A stretch of 64,000 bases of DNA from Psychrobacter sp. 4Dc (GCF_002836715.1 NZ_PJAT01000065.1:22914-86913); one strand, 5' to 3'; counted from the first letter of the stretch, positions 44,675 to 54,147 are shown. Numbers and translations are program-made. The notes: a model not told the origin generated them from the sequence alone.

Positions 44675-45658
44675 ATGTTATTCCAATCTATACGGCGCTT
44701 GCGTCATTTTGTTTATGATATTTTACAAAACGAAGAACATGACACGTTATTTAGCCGTTACGTCGATTATTTTCTTATATTTCTAATTATGACTAACGTA
44801 GCTGCTGTGATAGCCGAGTCTGTCGATCAGTGGTATTACCCTTATCAAGATTACTTCACCTTATTCGAAAACTTCTCTATCGTTGTCTTTTCTATTGAGT
44901 ACTTACTGCGTCTGTGGAGTGTGGCTGAAGCAAAGCCCGATAATACAACGTGGAAACAGCGATGGGATTGGCTTAGAAGTCCATCCGCATTGATTGATTT
45001 AGTAGCCATCGTACCCGCCTTTTTGAATTTCTTTGTCAACATTGATTTGCGTTTCTTGCGAATTTTACGTTTGTTTCGAATTCTAAAATTGACGCGTTAT
45101 TTTGCCTCAATGCGTATCTTACTAGTCGTGATTAGCAAGGAGCGAGGCTCATTTCAGGCTGTTATTTTTATTCTTATTATTATGATTGTGACCGCCTCTA
45201 GCGGTATTTATCTGGTAGAGAATCACGCACAGCCAGATGAGTTTGAGTCCATACCTAAAGCGATGTGGTGGGCTGTGGTGACACTGACAACAGTAGGCTA
45301 CGGAGATGTCACGCCAATTACTAATGCGGGCAAAATATTGGGTGCTATCATTACGATATTGGGTGTGGGTCTGGCCGCACTGCCGGCTGGTATTCTAGCG
45401 ACGGGATTGGCGAATGAATTGGCTCAGCGCCGCGAGGAGCTTGAACAGCATTTTCGTGAGCAGCTCATTGATAGTGACTTTGATTTGGTACAGAATCAGA
45501 TGATGATTGATAAAATTCGTCGAGAGCTTGGTTTAGATAAAGAGCAGGCACAAAATATCGTCTTACAGGTACTTCGAGAGCAAGAGCTCGAACGGCGTGA
45601 AAAAGAAGTTGAGACGCGCCAAAAGAACTTCTGTCCGCATTGCGGTGAAGTTTTATAG
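44675..45658 (+). CDS. Voltage-gated potassium channel, 6-TM Kv type
   Basis: 327 residues. Six membrane segments S1-S6; S4 carries a regular series of arginines (LRFLRILRLFRILKLTRY, about 126-143). The selectivity filter TTVGYGD is near residue 206 in the pore loop FESIPKAMWWAVVTLTTVGYGDVTP. The cytosolic tail is helical and coiled-coil-like (LAQRREELEQHFREQL... LERREKEVETRQ) and ends with CPHC, half of a zinc ribbon that could be completed between subunits. It should form a tetrameric K+-selective pore. Confidence 0.93.
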   Translation: MLFQSIRRLRHFVYDILQNEEHDTLFSRYVDYFLIFLIMTNVAAVIAESVDQWYYPYQDYFTLFENFSIVVFSIEYLLRLWSVAEAKPDNTTWKQRWDWLRSPSALIDLVAIVPAFLNFFVNIDLRFLRILRLFRILKLTRYFASMRILLVVISKERGSFQAVIFILIIMIVTASSGIYLVENHAQPDEFESIPKAMWWAVVTLTTVGYGDVTPITNAGKILGAIITILGVGLAALPAGILATGLANELAQRREELEQHFREQLIDSDFDLVQNQMMIDKIRRELGLDKEQAQNIVLQVLREQELERREKEVETRQKNFCPHCGEVL

Positions 45659-45724
45659 GCAAGTGTGAAATGATTTATGAGAGATAGGTTTTTAGCAGTT
45701 AATTGTAGTTAATGCTTTGCTTAT

Positions 45725-45762
45725 AAAAAGAGGTCTTGTACTCGCATAGCACAGGACCTTTT
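45725..45762. terminator. Bidirectional terminator between the K+ channel and terD-like genes
   Basis: AAAAGAGGTCTTGT pairs imperfectly with ACAGGACCTTTT across an 11-base loop between convergent genes. T-runs occur on both strands. Confidence 0.65.
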
Positions 45763-45785
45763 ATATATGCGATTACTAATTGCTC

Positions 45786-46433
45786 TTATATTCCCTGAGG
45801 AATGGGCAATGCACGTGCTAACTCATGAGCCACTTCTTGTGCTGCATCTGCTAGACCTTCTGCAGTGAGTGGTAAGTTTTGCAACGTTAAATGCCAGTCG
45901 TCAACAGATCGACGCAAATGCGCTACCCATAACGTCGTGCAGTCGCGTGGGAGCTGCTTAAGGTTTACCTCAAAACAACGGTTTCCTTCATCGTCACTCA
46001 GATGAATTTCGCCTTTTTTCACCCTAGAGAACGAATGACCGTGGTATGAGTTGGCGATTAAACCAATATGAGTAATATGAGCAGGAATTTTTTCGAGTTC
46101 CAATCTGATTTGTTCTTGATCAAGCGGGGCAAGATACATGGCTTGTCCACCGCGATCCTTACCATTTAAGCTATCACCTTGATGCTTGACCGATTCAGCT
46201 TTATCTCGTAATTGCTTAAACCAAACGATGTCACTGATGACGCAATTATCATCATATAACACGCAAGCCAAATCAATATCCATCGCGCTTTGATTTTTCT
46301 TAAAGCGCTTAAACATGCCTTGTGGCTCAATTTTGGTAAATTCATAATTGAGCGCAAAGAACAAAGTCCCTGCGTCTAGTCCAAGTCCTCGTAAACTATC
46401 TGACAACAGTGGGGATGGGGCAGTGGTCGACAT
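45786..46433 (-). CDS. TerD-family protein
   Basis: 215 residues. The TerD/CABP fold is shown by MDIDLACVLYDDNCVISDIVWFKQL (about 50-75), HQGDSLNGKDRGG (Ca-binding-type DSLxGxD motif), IPAHITHIGLIANSYHGHSFSRVKKGEIHLSD and the strand WVAHLRRSVDDWHL. Such proteins bind calcium and are tied to tellurite, phage and stress resistance. No other ter genes are here. It lies 97 bases downstream of a WYL regulator on the same strand, so may be co-transcribed. Confidence 0.85.
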   Translation of the reverse strand: MSTTAPSPLLSDSLRGLGLDAGTLFFALNYEFTKIEPQGMFKRFKKNQSAMDIDLACVLYDDNCVISDIVWFKQLRDKAESVKHQGDSLNGKDRGGQAMYLAPLDQEQIRLELEKIPAHITHIGLIANSYHGHSFSRVKKGEIHLSDDEGNRCFEVNLKQLPRDCTTLWVAHLRRSVDDWHLTLQNLPLTAEGLADAAQEVAHELARALPIPQGI

Positions 46434-46530
46434 AACTTTCCTTTTTTATTCTTAGTTTCTAACCGTTATCTAGATTTGATGTTTGCTTACTTAAGGCGTG
46501 CGGATGTTAGCCTGTCTCACGTCAGCGATG

Positions 46531-47673
46531 TCACTCACTGGTTGCTGTCGAAGACTTATCTAATACTGCTTGATAGAGCAGCTCAGGCTTAGCCTCTAAT
46601 AACCCACTACCAAATCCACGTAGCCACCAGACCAGCTGTGAGGTTAAGTTAACAGTGGCCTTTACAGTAAGGGTGTTATCCTCATTTAACGTCACGGTTT
46701 GATCGTCATTAAGCTTACTTTCGGTCAGACTTTTACCTGCTTGCCTAGTGAACCTAAGCTCAACAGCAGTATTCTTGCCACGCTCATCCAATTCGCCAAA
46801 CAGTGGGTGGCTAAAGCCCATGCTGCCTTCATCCAAATACGTATCGAGTTGAAAATTCTCTGGTGTTTTTGCAGCGGTTTCGAGAATCTCAACACTATCA
46901 AAACGATGTAAGGCAAAGGTGCGAATGGTGGCTTCTGGGTCGTCGGTACGAGTTGCCAGTAGATAGATAATCACGCCACGCTGGATAATTGCGATTGGAT
47001 TTAGGATGTATTCGCTGGCTTGTAATTTGTTGCTACGAGTATAACAAGCATGAATCTGCAGCTGATAAAATAGCGCATGGTAAATATTGTCTTTACTGTC
47101 CAAATCTATATCTGGTGCGATGAGTGGCTGTGTGGCAGGCTCAATACGCACCCTGTCTATCCAAGAGTGGGTTACTTTGCTGTTTTTGAGCTGTCGCCGT
47201 GCTAAGTCAAACCAAGGAAATAATTCATCTAAGATAACAGGGGGCAGTAGCTGGGTCAGATTGGCCTCGACCATATTAAAAGCAACCGCTTGTGATAAGT
47301 TCATATGCGGCAAGCTTTGCAATGGCGCGTCTTCTTTCCAGCGCCAACCCTGAGGATTGGCATTGTTTTTTTCAATAGGGAAGCGTTTGGCAAGGGCATT
47401 CAAATCGCGTTGGACAGTACGTAGACTAATATCAAAGCCTGCCATCATCAGCTGCTCATAAATATGCGTGGTGCCTACCCAACGATTGCGCTGCAGTTGT
47501 GATAGTACTTGCCATTGCCGAGCAGTCGTTGCCGCACCATGTCGATTGTCACTAATATTGGCGGCATTGGCCTCTTTCGAGGGACCAGTGTCTACAGCTG
47601 CAAGTGCACCTGTTTGCTCACTAGGATTGGACTGAGCTTGGATGTTATCAGCATCAGTAGGATGTACAGTCAT
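46531..47673 (-). CDS. WYL-domain transcriptional regulator
   Basis: 380 residues. A polar 45-residue start leads to a winged HTH (RQWQVLSQLQRNRWVGTTHIYEQLMMAGFDISLRTVQRDLNALAKRFPIE). The WYL domain is at about 200-290 (ASEYILNPIAIIQRGVIIYLLATRTDDPEATIRTFALHRFDSVEIL), where family members bind nucleotide or nucleic acid ligands, and the WCX C-terminal extension follows (LTSQLVWWLRGFGSGLLEAKPELL). WYL regulators often control DNA-damage or phage-defence genes; here the next gene is a TerD protein. Regulation of that gene or itself is inferred. Confidence 0.9.
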   Translation of the reverse strand: MTVHPTDADNIQAQSNPSEQTGALAAVDTGPSKEANAANISDNRHGAATTARQWQVLSQLQRNRWVGTTHIYEQLMMAGFDISLRTVQRDLNALAKRFPIEKNNANPQGWRWKEDAPLQSLPHMNLSQAVAFNMVEANLTQLLPPVILDELFPWFDLARRQLKNSKVTHSWIDRVRIEPATQPLIAPDIDLDSKDNIYHALFYQLQIHACYTRSNKLQASEYILNPIAIIQRGVIIYLLATRTDDPEATIRTFALHRFDSVEILETAAKTPENFQLDTYLDEGSMGFSHPLFGELDERGKNTAVELRFTRQAGKSLTESKLNDDQTVTLNEDNTLTVKATVNLTSQLVWWLRGFGSGLLEAKPELLYQAVLDKSSTATSE

Positions 47674-47884
47674 TAAGAGATACCCTTTATGAAGTTACAA
47701 GTCGGTTTCTGGCACGATATTGCTCGATCAGGAACCGTTAATCATCGCAGAAAAGCAGCGTAGCGTCTAGCGACGTTCATGCATGCGTATGTTTATTCGA
47801 TGGTTGCTGCTCGATCTAGCCATAGATATAACAATGAATCTAGTCGAACAGCAATATATGTGTAACGGTAGTACCGTTCAAATT

Positions 47885-50743
47885 TCAACTATCATTCCCG
47901 TCAACAGCTGTTGTCTCACTATCGCTTAGAGCCTCATCAATAGGTTTAGCATCGCTTTGCTTGCTACTTTCCCCGCTGCTTTTCTCATTACTTCTCTCAC
48001 CTTTTCGCTTTTCTTTTATTCTCTTATTTTCTTTCTTTTGACGTTTTTCTTTACGCTTTTTCTTCGCTTTCTTTTTGGACTTTTCATCATCGATGTCGTC
48101 CGTGCTTTCTTGGTTTTCATCCCATAGCATCAGACGGCTTAATACTTTACCAAATAAAGTATCTTTACGATAACGGCCCTTTTTATTCATGGTGTCGATG
48201 GGCAAACCAGTCATCAGCGTCAGGGCTTCACTTAGAGTATAGACGCCATAGATATGAAATTTGTCTCTATTTACGGCATCGATAATGTCGTCACGTAGCA
48301 TCAGTTGTTTGACATTAGCCATTGGAATGACGACGCCTTGATCGCCTGTTAGCTCTTGCTCGCGGCAAGCGTCGAAGAAACCTGCGATTTTAGCATTGAT
48401 CCCACCAACTGCTTGTACTTCGCCTAGCTGGTTCATAGATCCAGTAATCGCGAGAGACTGATTGATGGGGACGTTTGCTAATGCGGATAGCAATGCACAG
48501 CCTTCGCTCACAGTAGCACTATCGCCATCGATTTGTGCGTAGCTTTGCTCGAACGCCAGTGAGGCACTAAAATTCAGTGCATGATGCTGACTAAATAACG
48601 CTCGCAAATAGCTGGTCATAATCAGCATGCCTTTGGCGTGTAAACTACCGCCCAAGTCTACATCACGCTCAATATCAAGAATTTCACCTGTGCCAATATT
48701 GGGCTGAATGACCGCAGTAAGCCGTGCTGGCATGCCAAACTCACTATCGGCATAACTGACCACGGTTAATGCATTAACTTGTCCGATAGCGTCGCCTTGC
48801 GTTTGGATCAGCTGTTGGCCGTTTTTCAGCTCATCCCAGTACAGATCGCGCAAATATCCTGAACGCTCATCCATATCATCGATTGCTTGAGTGACATGAT
48901 CTGCCGTTACCATATCATCGCTATTTAAACGCGCGTGACGGTTTGATTCATGCAATAGTTTAATCAATAAGTCACTGTGTAGGCTCAAACGGTCTTGCTC
49001 TTCAGCTTGCAAGCTTAAATGCTCAAGTAGCGTGGCCTGCGCACTACTATCAAACGGGTAAAGGTTGGCGTAGTCAATGATATCGGCCATTTTTGCGACC
49101 AGTGCCAATTCATGCTCAATGGTACGAGGCACATCGTCATGAAAATCAGCTCGGACTTTGAATACTGCATCAAATTCAGGCTCAAGCTCTAGCAGCTCGT
49201 AATATAAATCTGCTTCCCCTAACAAGATAACCTTGATATCTAAATCAATAGGCGCTGGTGAGAGAGATAGGCTACCTGTTAGCGTCAGCATTTGCTCTAG
49301 ACTAGACAGTTTGATTTTTCGTGATTGTAAAGCGCGCTTTAAGCCTTGCCATGCATAAGGATGTTCAAGTACGTGGCTGGCTTCTAACAGTAAATAGCCG
49401 CCATTAGCGCGGTGTAGAGCACCTGCACGAATCATACTTACATCAGTGGTTACTGTGCCTAATTGAGTGATTTGCTCGACATGACCTAACAAATTGAGAT
49501 GAGTTGGCAAATCCTCAAAGACCACAGGCGCGCCACTGTCAGGTGTATGACTGACAATAACATTGACCGCATAACGACTGGGCGTCGTAGCCAACACGGC
49601 TGTCACAAACTCCTCATCATCGCCATTGACGATACGCTCTACGTGAGTGACCATGTCATCAAATACAGCCTTGAGATATGCCACGACAAGTGGATGAGTC
49701 GCAAACTGCTCATAGATAGGGGTAAATAATGGCTGTAAAGCACGTTGGGCAATACTACGATGTAATGCCTCTATTTCATCATTGGCTTCGTCTTCTAGTT
49801 GCTCTAAGGCGATAGTCAATTGACTCAGGCGCTTTTGCATATGGTTCTTCTGCACGAAGTTATTCAGCTCAGCTTCGTATTCATTATTGCCATATGTAGA
49901 GTCTTTATTTTCTTTACTCTCATTATCTTTATTGCTCAAGATATTAACTTTTTCGCTATCATTGAGCCTTTCTGAATCTTTATGATTGCTAGGTATTTTT
50001 ATTTGCTTGTCATCATCGCTGTTGCTTTCTGTAGGCAGCTGACTAGGATGAACAAATACTGCTTTATTATCGAACGAGCGAAACGTCAATGCTAGGTCAT
50101 ATTGTTTGCCTTCAGCATTAAGCGCGTCATAGGCATGACTTTCTTTTTGATGGGTACTGTTTTTGATGGCTTCGATTTTGCTCTGGTATTGATCACTACG
50201 AAAGCGTTGGCTTAAACGCTTTTTTGCTTGCTGCCATAAGTTATTAACTTGCTGCTGTAATAGCGAGGCTTGACCAGCTGGTAGACGCAGCGCCAATGGT
50301 GTGCGTGGATCGGTGAAATTATGCACATATACCCAATCATCTGGCGTTGGTGCGTCGGCGGCAATACGCGTCAAAAGACGACTAATCACAGTACGTTTGC
50401 CCAAACCGTTTTCACCAGCGGCAAACACATGGTAACCACTGGCTTTAATATCCAGCGCTGTATGCAATGCTTTAAGCGCGCGTTGTTGGCCGAAACCAAC
50501 ATCTAAGTCAGGCGCAGTACGTGTATCTGTAGGTAACTCATCAGGGTCGCTATAGCGTTTTAATTGCTCAGCGGAAATGCGACAATTTTGCTGAACTTCT
50601 ATGAAGATAGGGTTTGGGGTATCAGGTGCTGTTTGCTTAGTGTTTTTTGTATCGGTAGCAGGTACTACCATATTGTTAGCGTCTTTTGATACTTGCGATA
50701 TAGGGGTGTAGGGTTGTTCTGTCATAGGCGTTTGAAAAATCAT
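47885..50743 (-). CDS. LonB/AsrA-like ATP-dependent protease
   Basis: 952 residues. A Walker A-like GENGLGKRT near residue 109 and the central AAA_32-type domain (RANGGYLLLEASHVLEHPYAWQGLKRALQSRKIKLSSLEQ) are followed by the Lon-type serine/lysine protease domain: Ser in IDGDSATVSEGCALLSAL (about 738) and Lys in VGGINAKIAGF (about 781). Two additions stand out: an Asp/Asn/Lys-rich insertion near residues 230-280 and a C-terminal tail of about 80 residues with long Lys/Arg/Glu runs and then an acidic end. Family members act in stress proteolysis (AsrA in Pseudomonas). Just after the stop a 7-bp palindrome lies at 47864-47878. Confidence 0.9.
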   Translation of the reverse strand: MIFQTPMTEQPYTPISQVSKDANNMVVPATDTKNTKQTAPDTPNPIFIEVQQNCRISAEQLKRYSDPDELPTDTRTAPDLDVGFGQQRALKALHTALDIKASGYHVFAAGENGLGKRTVISRLLTRIAADAPTPDDWVYVHNFTDPRTPLALRLPAGQASLLQQQVNNLWQQAKKRLSQRFRSDQYQSKIEAIKNSTHQKESHAYDALNAEGKQYDLALTFRSFDNKAVFVHPSQLPTESNSDDDKQIKIPSNHKDSERLNDSEKVNILSNKDNESKENKDSTYGNNEYEAELNNFVQKNHMQKRLSQLTIALEQLEDEANDEIEALHRSIAQRALQPLFTPIYEQFATHPLVVAYLKAVFDDMVTHVERIVNGDDEEFVTAVLATTPSRYAVNVIVSHTPDSGAPVVFEDLPTHLNLLGHVEQITQLGTVTTDVSMIRAGALHRANGGYLLLEASHVLEHPYAWQGLKRALQSRKIKLSSLEQMLTLTGSLSLSPAPIDLDIKVILLGEADLYYELLELEPEFDAVFKVRADFHDDVPRTIEHELALVAKMADIIDYANLYPFDSSAQATLLEHLSLQAEEQDRLSLHSDLLIKLLHESNRHARLNSDDMVTADHVTQAIDDMDERSGYLRDLYWDELKNGQQLIQTQGDAIGQVNALTVVSYADSEFGMPARLTAVIQPNIGTGEILDIERDVDLGGSLHAKGMLIMTSYLRALFSQHHALNFSASLAFEQSYAQIDGDSATVSEGCALLSALANVPINQSLAITGSMNQLGEVQAVGGINAKIAGFFDACREQELTGDQGVVIPMANVKQLMLRDDIIDAVNRDKFHIYGVYTLSEALTLMTGLPIDTMNKKGRYRKDTLFGKVLSRLMLWDENQESTDDIDDEKSKKKAKKKRKEKRQKKENKRIKEKRKGERSNEKSSGESSKQSDAKPIDEALSDSETTAVDGNDS

Positions 50744-51082
50744 CTTAAAAAGTATTAAAGGAATATGAGAAGTGATTGGTTTTATCTAGTCATGCGTATT
50801 CTGAGTTTTTTATAATCAATCATGACATCTTACAAGATATAGTCACCTATTAGCGAAGTCATTAAGCGCAGTTTTGTATCATATTTAGGCAAATGCTTGA
50901 GTAAAACTAGTAAAAAACGAATGACTTAATCAGCGAATTGGAGGCAATCAAAGCAGAATAACGCCTCATGATAAGCGTAGATAGTATAAGATGTCCCACA
51001 TTGGCGCAATCTGCAACTATTCAATGGGCAGACTGCATGATAAAATAAACGGTTCACAAGTCAAAACTGGATAACTCGTTGT
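50744..51082. other. Divergent intergenic region between the Lon-like gene and rsmG
   Basis: AT-rich, no gene or strong structure seen. It should contain promoters for both flanking genes. Confidence 0.35.
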
Positions 51083-51799
51083 ATGTCAGCTTCCGCTAAA
51101 AACTCTTCATCGTCTGCTAGTATGGGTACTATCAATATTGATCCGACTGGTTTCGTAAAGCTTGGTGCGCAACTGCCAAAGCTGGCCAATATCTTAGCGC
51201 AAGCGATAAATGAGCTGGGTCTGCCGTTAAGTGAAACGCAGCAGCGCACGTTATTATTGTACTTAGACCAGCTTTTACTATGGAATAAAGCGTATAATCT
51301 GACCGCCATCACTGATCCAGAAGAAGCGCTGATCAAGCATGTGATAGATTGTCTGTCTATTATAACGCATTTACCCGCCGGATCGTTGCTAGATATCGGC
51401 ACGGGAGCAGGGTTGCCAGCAGTGATTATTGCCATTTGTCAGCCTGAGCGCCAGTGTACTGCGCTTGATAGCAATCAGAAGAAAATTCGCTTTATTAAGC
51501 AAATCAGCAGCGAGCTCGGTTTGAGTAATATGCAGCCGATTGCATCGCGTATTGAAGCGCATGAAGCAAGCTATGCAGTGGTGACATCACGAGCGTTTGC
51601 CAGTTTGATAGATTTTGTAGAAGTAGCGCAGCCGAGATTGGCAGATGGCGGCTTCTTATGTGCTATGAAAGGTAAAGTACCGAATAAAGAAGAGCTGCAA
51701 GCACTTGATAGTGATTGGCATATCAAAACCATTAAACTGACGGTGCCACGTTTGCACGACAGTCGTCATTTAATTGAAATGTCTGCTAAAGATAGCTAA
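51083..51799 (+). CDS. rsmG: 16S rRNA (guanine527-N7)-methyltransferase
   Basis: 238 residues. After a 40-residue polar start come LPLSETQQRTLLLYLDQLLLWNKAYNLTAITDPEEALIKHVIDCLSI, the SAM-binding LLDIGTGAGLPAVIIAI (about 102-118) and VVTSRAFASLIDFVEVAQPRLADGG, all diagnostic of RsmG/GidB. It methylates G527 of 16S rRNA; loss gives low-level streptomycin resistance in other species. It precedes parA-parB, the usual near-origin order, although mnmG is not in the window. Confidence 0.96.
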   Translation: MSASAKNSSSSASMGTINIDPTGFVKLGAQLPKLANILAQAINELGLPLSETQQRTLLLYLDQLLLWNKAYNLTAITDPEEALIKHVIDCLSIITHLPAGSLLDIGTGAGLPAVIIAICQPERQCTALDSNQKKIRFIKQISSELGLSNMQPIASRIEAHEASYAVVTSRAFASLIDFVEVAQPRLADGGFLCAMKGKVPNKEELQALDSDWHIKTIKLTVPRLHDSRHLIEMSAKDS

Positions 51800-51832
51800 G
51801 GCATAAACACTTCGCAGTCATGAAACAGGCAC

Positions 51833-51848
51833 TGTTTTTTGTGAAACA
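51833..51848. promoter_or_regulatory. Degenerate parS-like site between rsmG and parA
   Basis: The 16-mer TGTTTTTTGTGAAACA matches the widely conserved parS palindrome at 13 of 16 positions; the right half GTGAAACA is exact, the left half has three changes. A further right-half-like CATGAAACA is 15 bases upstream. Functional parS is normally near-perfect, so this may be a decayed site or chance. Confidence 0.3.
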
Positions 51849-52039
51849 CAGTTTACGTCTGTATCTAAATGACATAGTATTTAAAAGCATTTAAAATGCT
51901 CGACCACAAACTGAACATTTTAGACCATGAATTGCTTATTTTTAGATACTGAGCGAGTGTCGCTGTGTAAGATTGAATAAAAAAATAATCGTACCAACCG
52001 AGTCAAAAGTAATAGACCCTAATAAAATTGAGTGAGTGT

Positions 52040-52819
52040 ATGGAAATCATAGCAATTGCGAATCAAAAAGGCGGTGTGGGTAAAACCACAACGGCAGTAA
52101 ATTTGACCGCCAGCTTGGCCGCTAAACGCAAGCATGTACTGCTGATTGACTTAGACCCACAAGGTAATGCGACCAGTGGTACAGGTGTTGACAAAAACGA
52201 GTTGGATCTTACCATAGCGGACGTTTTGCTAGATGGTGTCGCGTTGTCTGAAGCAATTGTTACTAGTCCTGCAGGGTTCGATGTCATCGGTGCCAATCGC
52301 GATTTGGCTGGCATGGACATTACCTTAATGAGCAAGACCGATAGTCATGAGCTGTTTAAAACCGCCATGGCTGAATTGGTTAACGATCAGATATCCACAC
52401 AAAAACAGCCATACGATTATGTGATTATCGATTGTGCGCCTAGTTTGAATCTACTGACGATTAATGCGTTGGTGGCTACGGATAGTGTGATTATCCCTAT
52501 GCAGTGTGAGTACTATGCACTAGAAGGGTTGGCTGACTTATCACAAACGATTGAACGTCTTACAGAGTTGAACCCTAAGCTATATATACGCGGTGTGGTC
52601 AGAACGCTATTTGATGCGCGTAACACGCTTGCCCGTGATGTATCTACTGAGTTAGAAGCGCATTTTGGCGATATCATGTACAAAACCCATATTCCGAGAA
52701 ATATTCGCTTGGCAGAAGCCCCTGCGCATGGCTTACCAGTTATTGCGTATGAGAGGTGGTCAAAAGGCGCGCGCGCGTATCAAAAGTTGGCCGCTGAAGT
52801 GATGAAGCAAAGCAGCTAG
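52040..52819 (+). CDS. parA: Chromosome-partitioning ATPase ParA (Soj)
   Basis: 259 residues from the ATG at 52040 (the longer TTG frame adds four residues). The deviant Walker A KGGVGKTTTAVNL (about 10-22), the Walker A' LLIDLDPQGNATSG and Walker B YVIIDCAPSLNLLTINAL are complete. It forms ATP-dependent dimers on the nucleoid and moves ParB-parS complexes. The small size and absence of an N-terminal HTH mark the chromosomal (Soj) type. parB follows after 158 bases, with a 12-bp stem-loop in between. Confidence 0.96.
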   Translation: MEIIAIANQKGGVGKTTTAVNLTASLAAKRKHVLLIDLDPQGNATSGTGVDKNELDLTIADVLLDGVALSEAIVTSPAGFDVIGANRDLAGMDITLMSKTDSHELFKTAMAELVNDQISTQKQPYDYVIIDCAPSLNLLTINALVATDSVIIPMQCEYYALEGLADLSQTIERLTELNPKLYIRGVVRTLFDARNTLARDVSTELEAHFGDIMYKTHIPRNIRLAEAPAHGLPVIAYERWSKGARAYQKLAAEVMKQSS

Positions 52820-52860
52820 TTTTTATCTAAAGTCTCTCACAAAGGATTTTTAGATAAAAA
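52820..52860 (+). repeat. 12-bp perfect inverted repeat between parA and parB
   Basis: TTTTTATCTAAA and TTTAGATAAAAA enclose 17 bases and start directly at the parA stop. AT-rich stem with A, not T, after the 3' arm, so not a classical terminator. Possibly a processing or stability element. Confidence 0.55.
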
Positions 52861-52977
52861 GTGTCACTGATCAAGACAGTAAATGAATAGCATAAGCATA
52901 GAGCACTTAACATTGTATTTAGTAAGCCGCATCAGTAATCAATTGGCTTTTATTTTAGCGTTAGAGGATAGGTAATC

Positions 52978-54147
52978 ATGGCGAAGAAAAGAGGGTTGGC
53001 TGCTAATCGGGGCTTAGATGCCTTATTAGGGTCAATCAAAAAAGAAAAGCAAATTACCGCCTCTGCCTTGCAAGACGACATGGTGGCGCGTGAAAATGCT
53101 GCGCCAGATATTAATGTGCCTGTAGATACTAATGCGCCTATAGATACTGTATCCACAGACATAGCGCCTGATATCACTCCGACAAAAGCCAGTAAAAAAT
53201 CATCTGCGAAGACTACTGATAACGATGCTGCTAGTGAGAGTAGTACTCGCGCGCCACGTTCATCTCGTACTACTAGCAAGACGCCGCTCAACAAATCGCG
53301 TGGCAATAGTGCAGATACGAGCACAACCGAAGACCAGATTAGCCTTGTCCAGATCGATGTCACACGTTTGCAAGCAGGTAAGTATCAGCCTCGTCGTGAT
53401 ATGAGTGAGACAGCACTTGCAGAATTGGCGTCTTCTATCGAGCAGCATGGCGTGATGCAGCCTATCGTTATCCGTCCGCTACTGGCAAACGAAGATAAAA
53501 GTGAAGCATTTGTCACTCATGAAATTATCGCTGGTGAACGCCGTTGGCGCGCAGCAAAAATGGCAGGAAAAGCAGTTATCCCTGCGATTGAGCGCGCCTT
53601 ATCTGATGAGTTGGCAATTGCATTAGCACTGATTGAAAATATTCAGCGCGAAGACTTATCAGTGATTGAGCAGGCGGCAGCATTGCAGCGCTTTCATACG
53701 GAATTTGGTATGAGTCATGCCATGATCGCTGAAGTCGTCGGCAAGGCGCGTACGACAGTATCGAATCTACTCCGCTTAAATCAGCTGCATGATACAGTAA
53801 AAGACCATTTAGCCAACAGTGCGCTAGATATGGGTCATGCTCGTACACTTTTAGCATTGTCCTCTGAACAACAACCTATCATCGCGCAAAAGATTATCGA
53901 TGGCGGTATGACCGTGCGAGAAGCAGAAAAATTGGTCAAATCCATCTTGCAGCCAGCGCCCAAAATCAATCGTGCTGAACAAGCGCAATCTCGTGATGTA
54001 GAGCGTTTAACCCAGAGATTAACAGACATGCTTGGTGCTGAAGTCAAACTAAAGCATAAAAAAGATGGTCAAGGTAGTGTTGAGATATTTTTCCACAATC
54101 AAGACCAATTAGCTGCGTTGATCAAACATATAGAAGCTCAGGCTTAA
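52978..54147 (+). CDS. parB: Chromosome-partitioning protein ParB (Spo0J)
   Basis: 389 residues against about 290 in many relatives. The N-terminus KKRGLAANRGLDALLGS is the ParA-stimulating box. A Ser/Thr/Asp-rich linker of about 85 residues (about 35-118) accounts for the extra length. The CTPase/clamp domain follows: QPIVIRP, EIIAGERRWRAAKMAG and ALIENIQREDLSVIEQAAAL, then the HTH MSHAMIAEVVGKARTTVSNLLRLNQL and the C-terminal dimer domain. It binds parS and CTP and acts with ParA. Confidence 0.96.
   Translation: MAKKRGLAANRGLDALLGSIKKEKQITASALQDDMVARENAAPDINVPVDTNAPIDTVSTDIAPDITPTKASKKSSAKTTDNDAASESSTRAPRSSRTTSKTPLNKSRGNSADTSTTEDQISLVQIDVTRLQAGKYQPRRDMSETALAELASSIEQHGVMQPIVIRPLLANEDKSEAFVTHEIIAGERRWRAAKMAGKAVIPAIERALSDELAIALALIENIQREDLSVIEQAAALQRFHTEFGMSHAMIAEVVGKARTTVSNLLRLNQLHDTVKDHLANSALDMGHARTLLALSSEQQPIIAQKIIDGGMTVREAEKLVKSILQPAPKINRAEQAQSRDVERLTQRLTDMLGAEVKLKHKKDGQGSVEIFFHNQDQLAALIKHIEAQA

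Noticed and set aside
52390..53160. DnaA-box-like 9-mers (ATATCCACA, GTATCCACA) near parAB
   Set aside because: They are single, lie inside coding genes and are 8/9 matches; there is no cluster or AT-rich unwinding region, so no origin is called.
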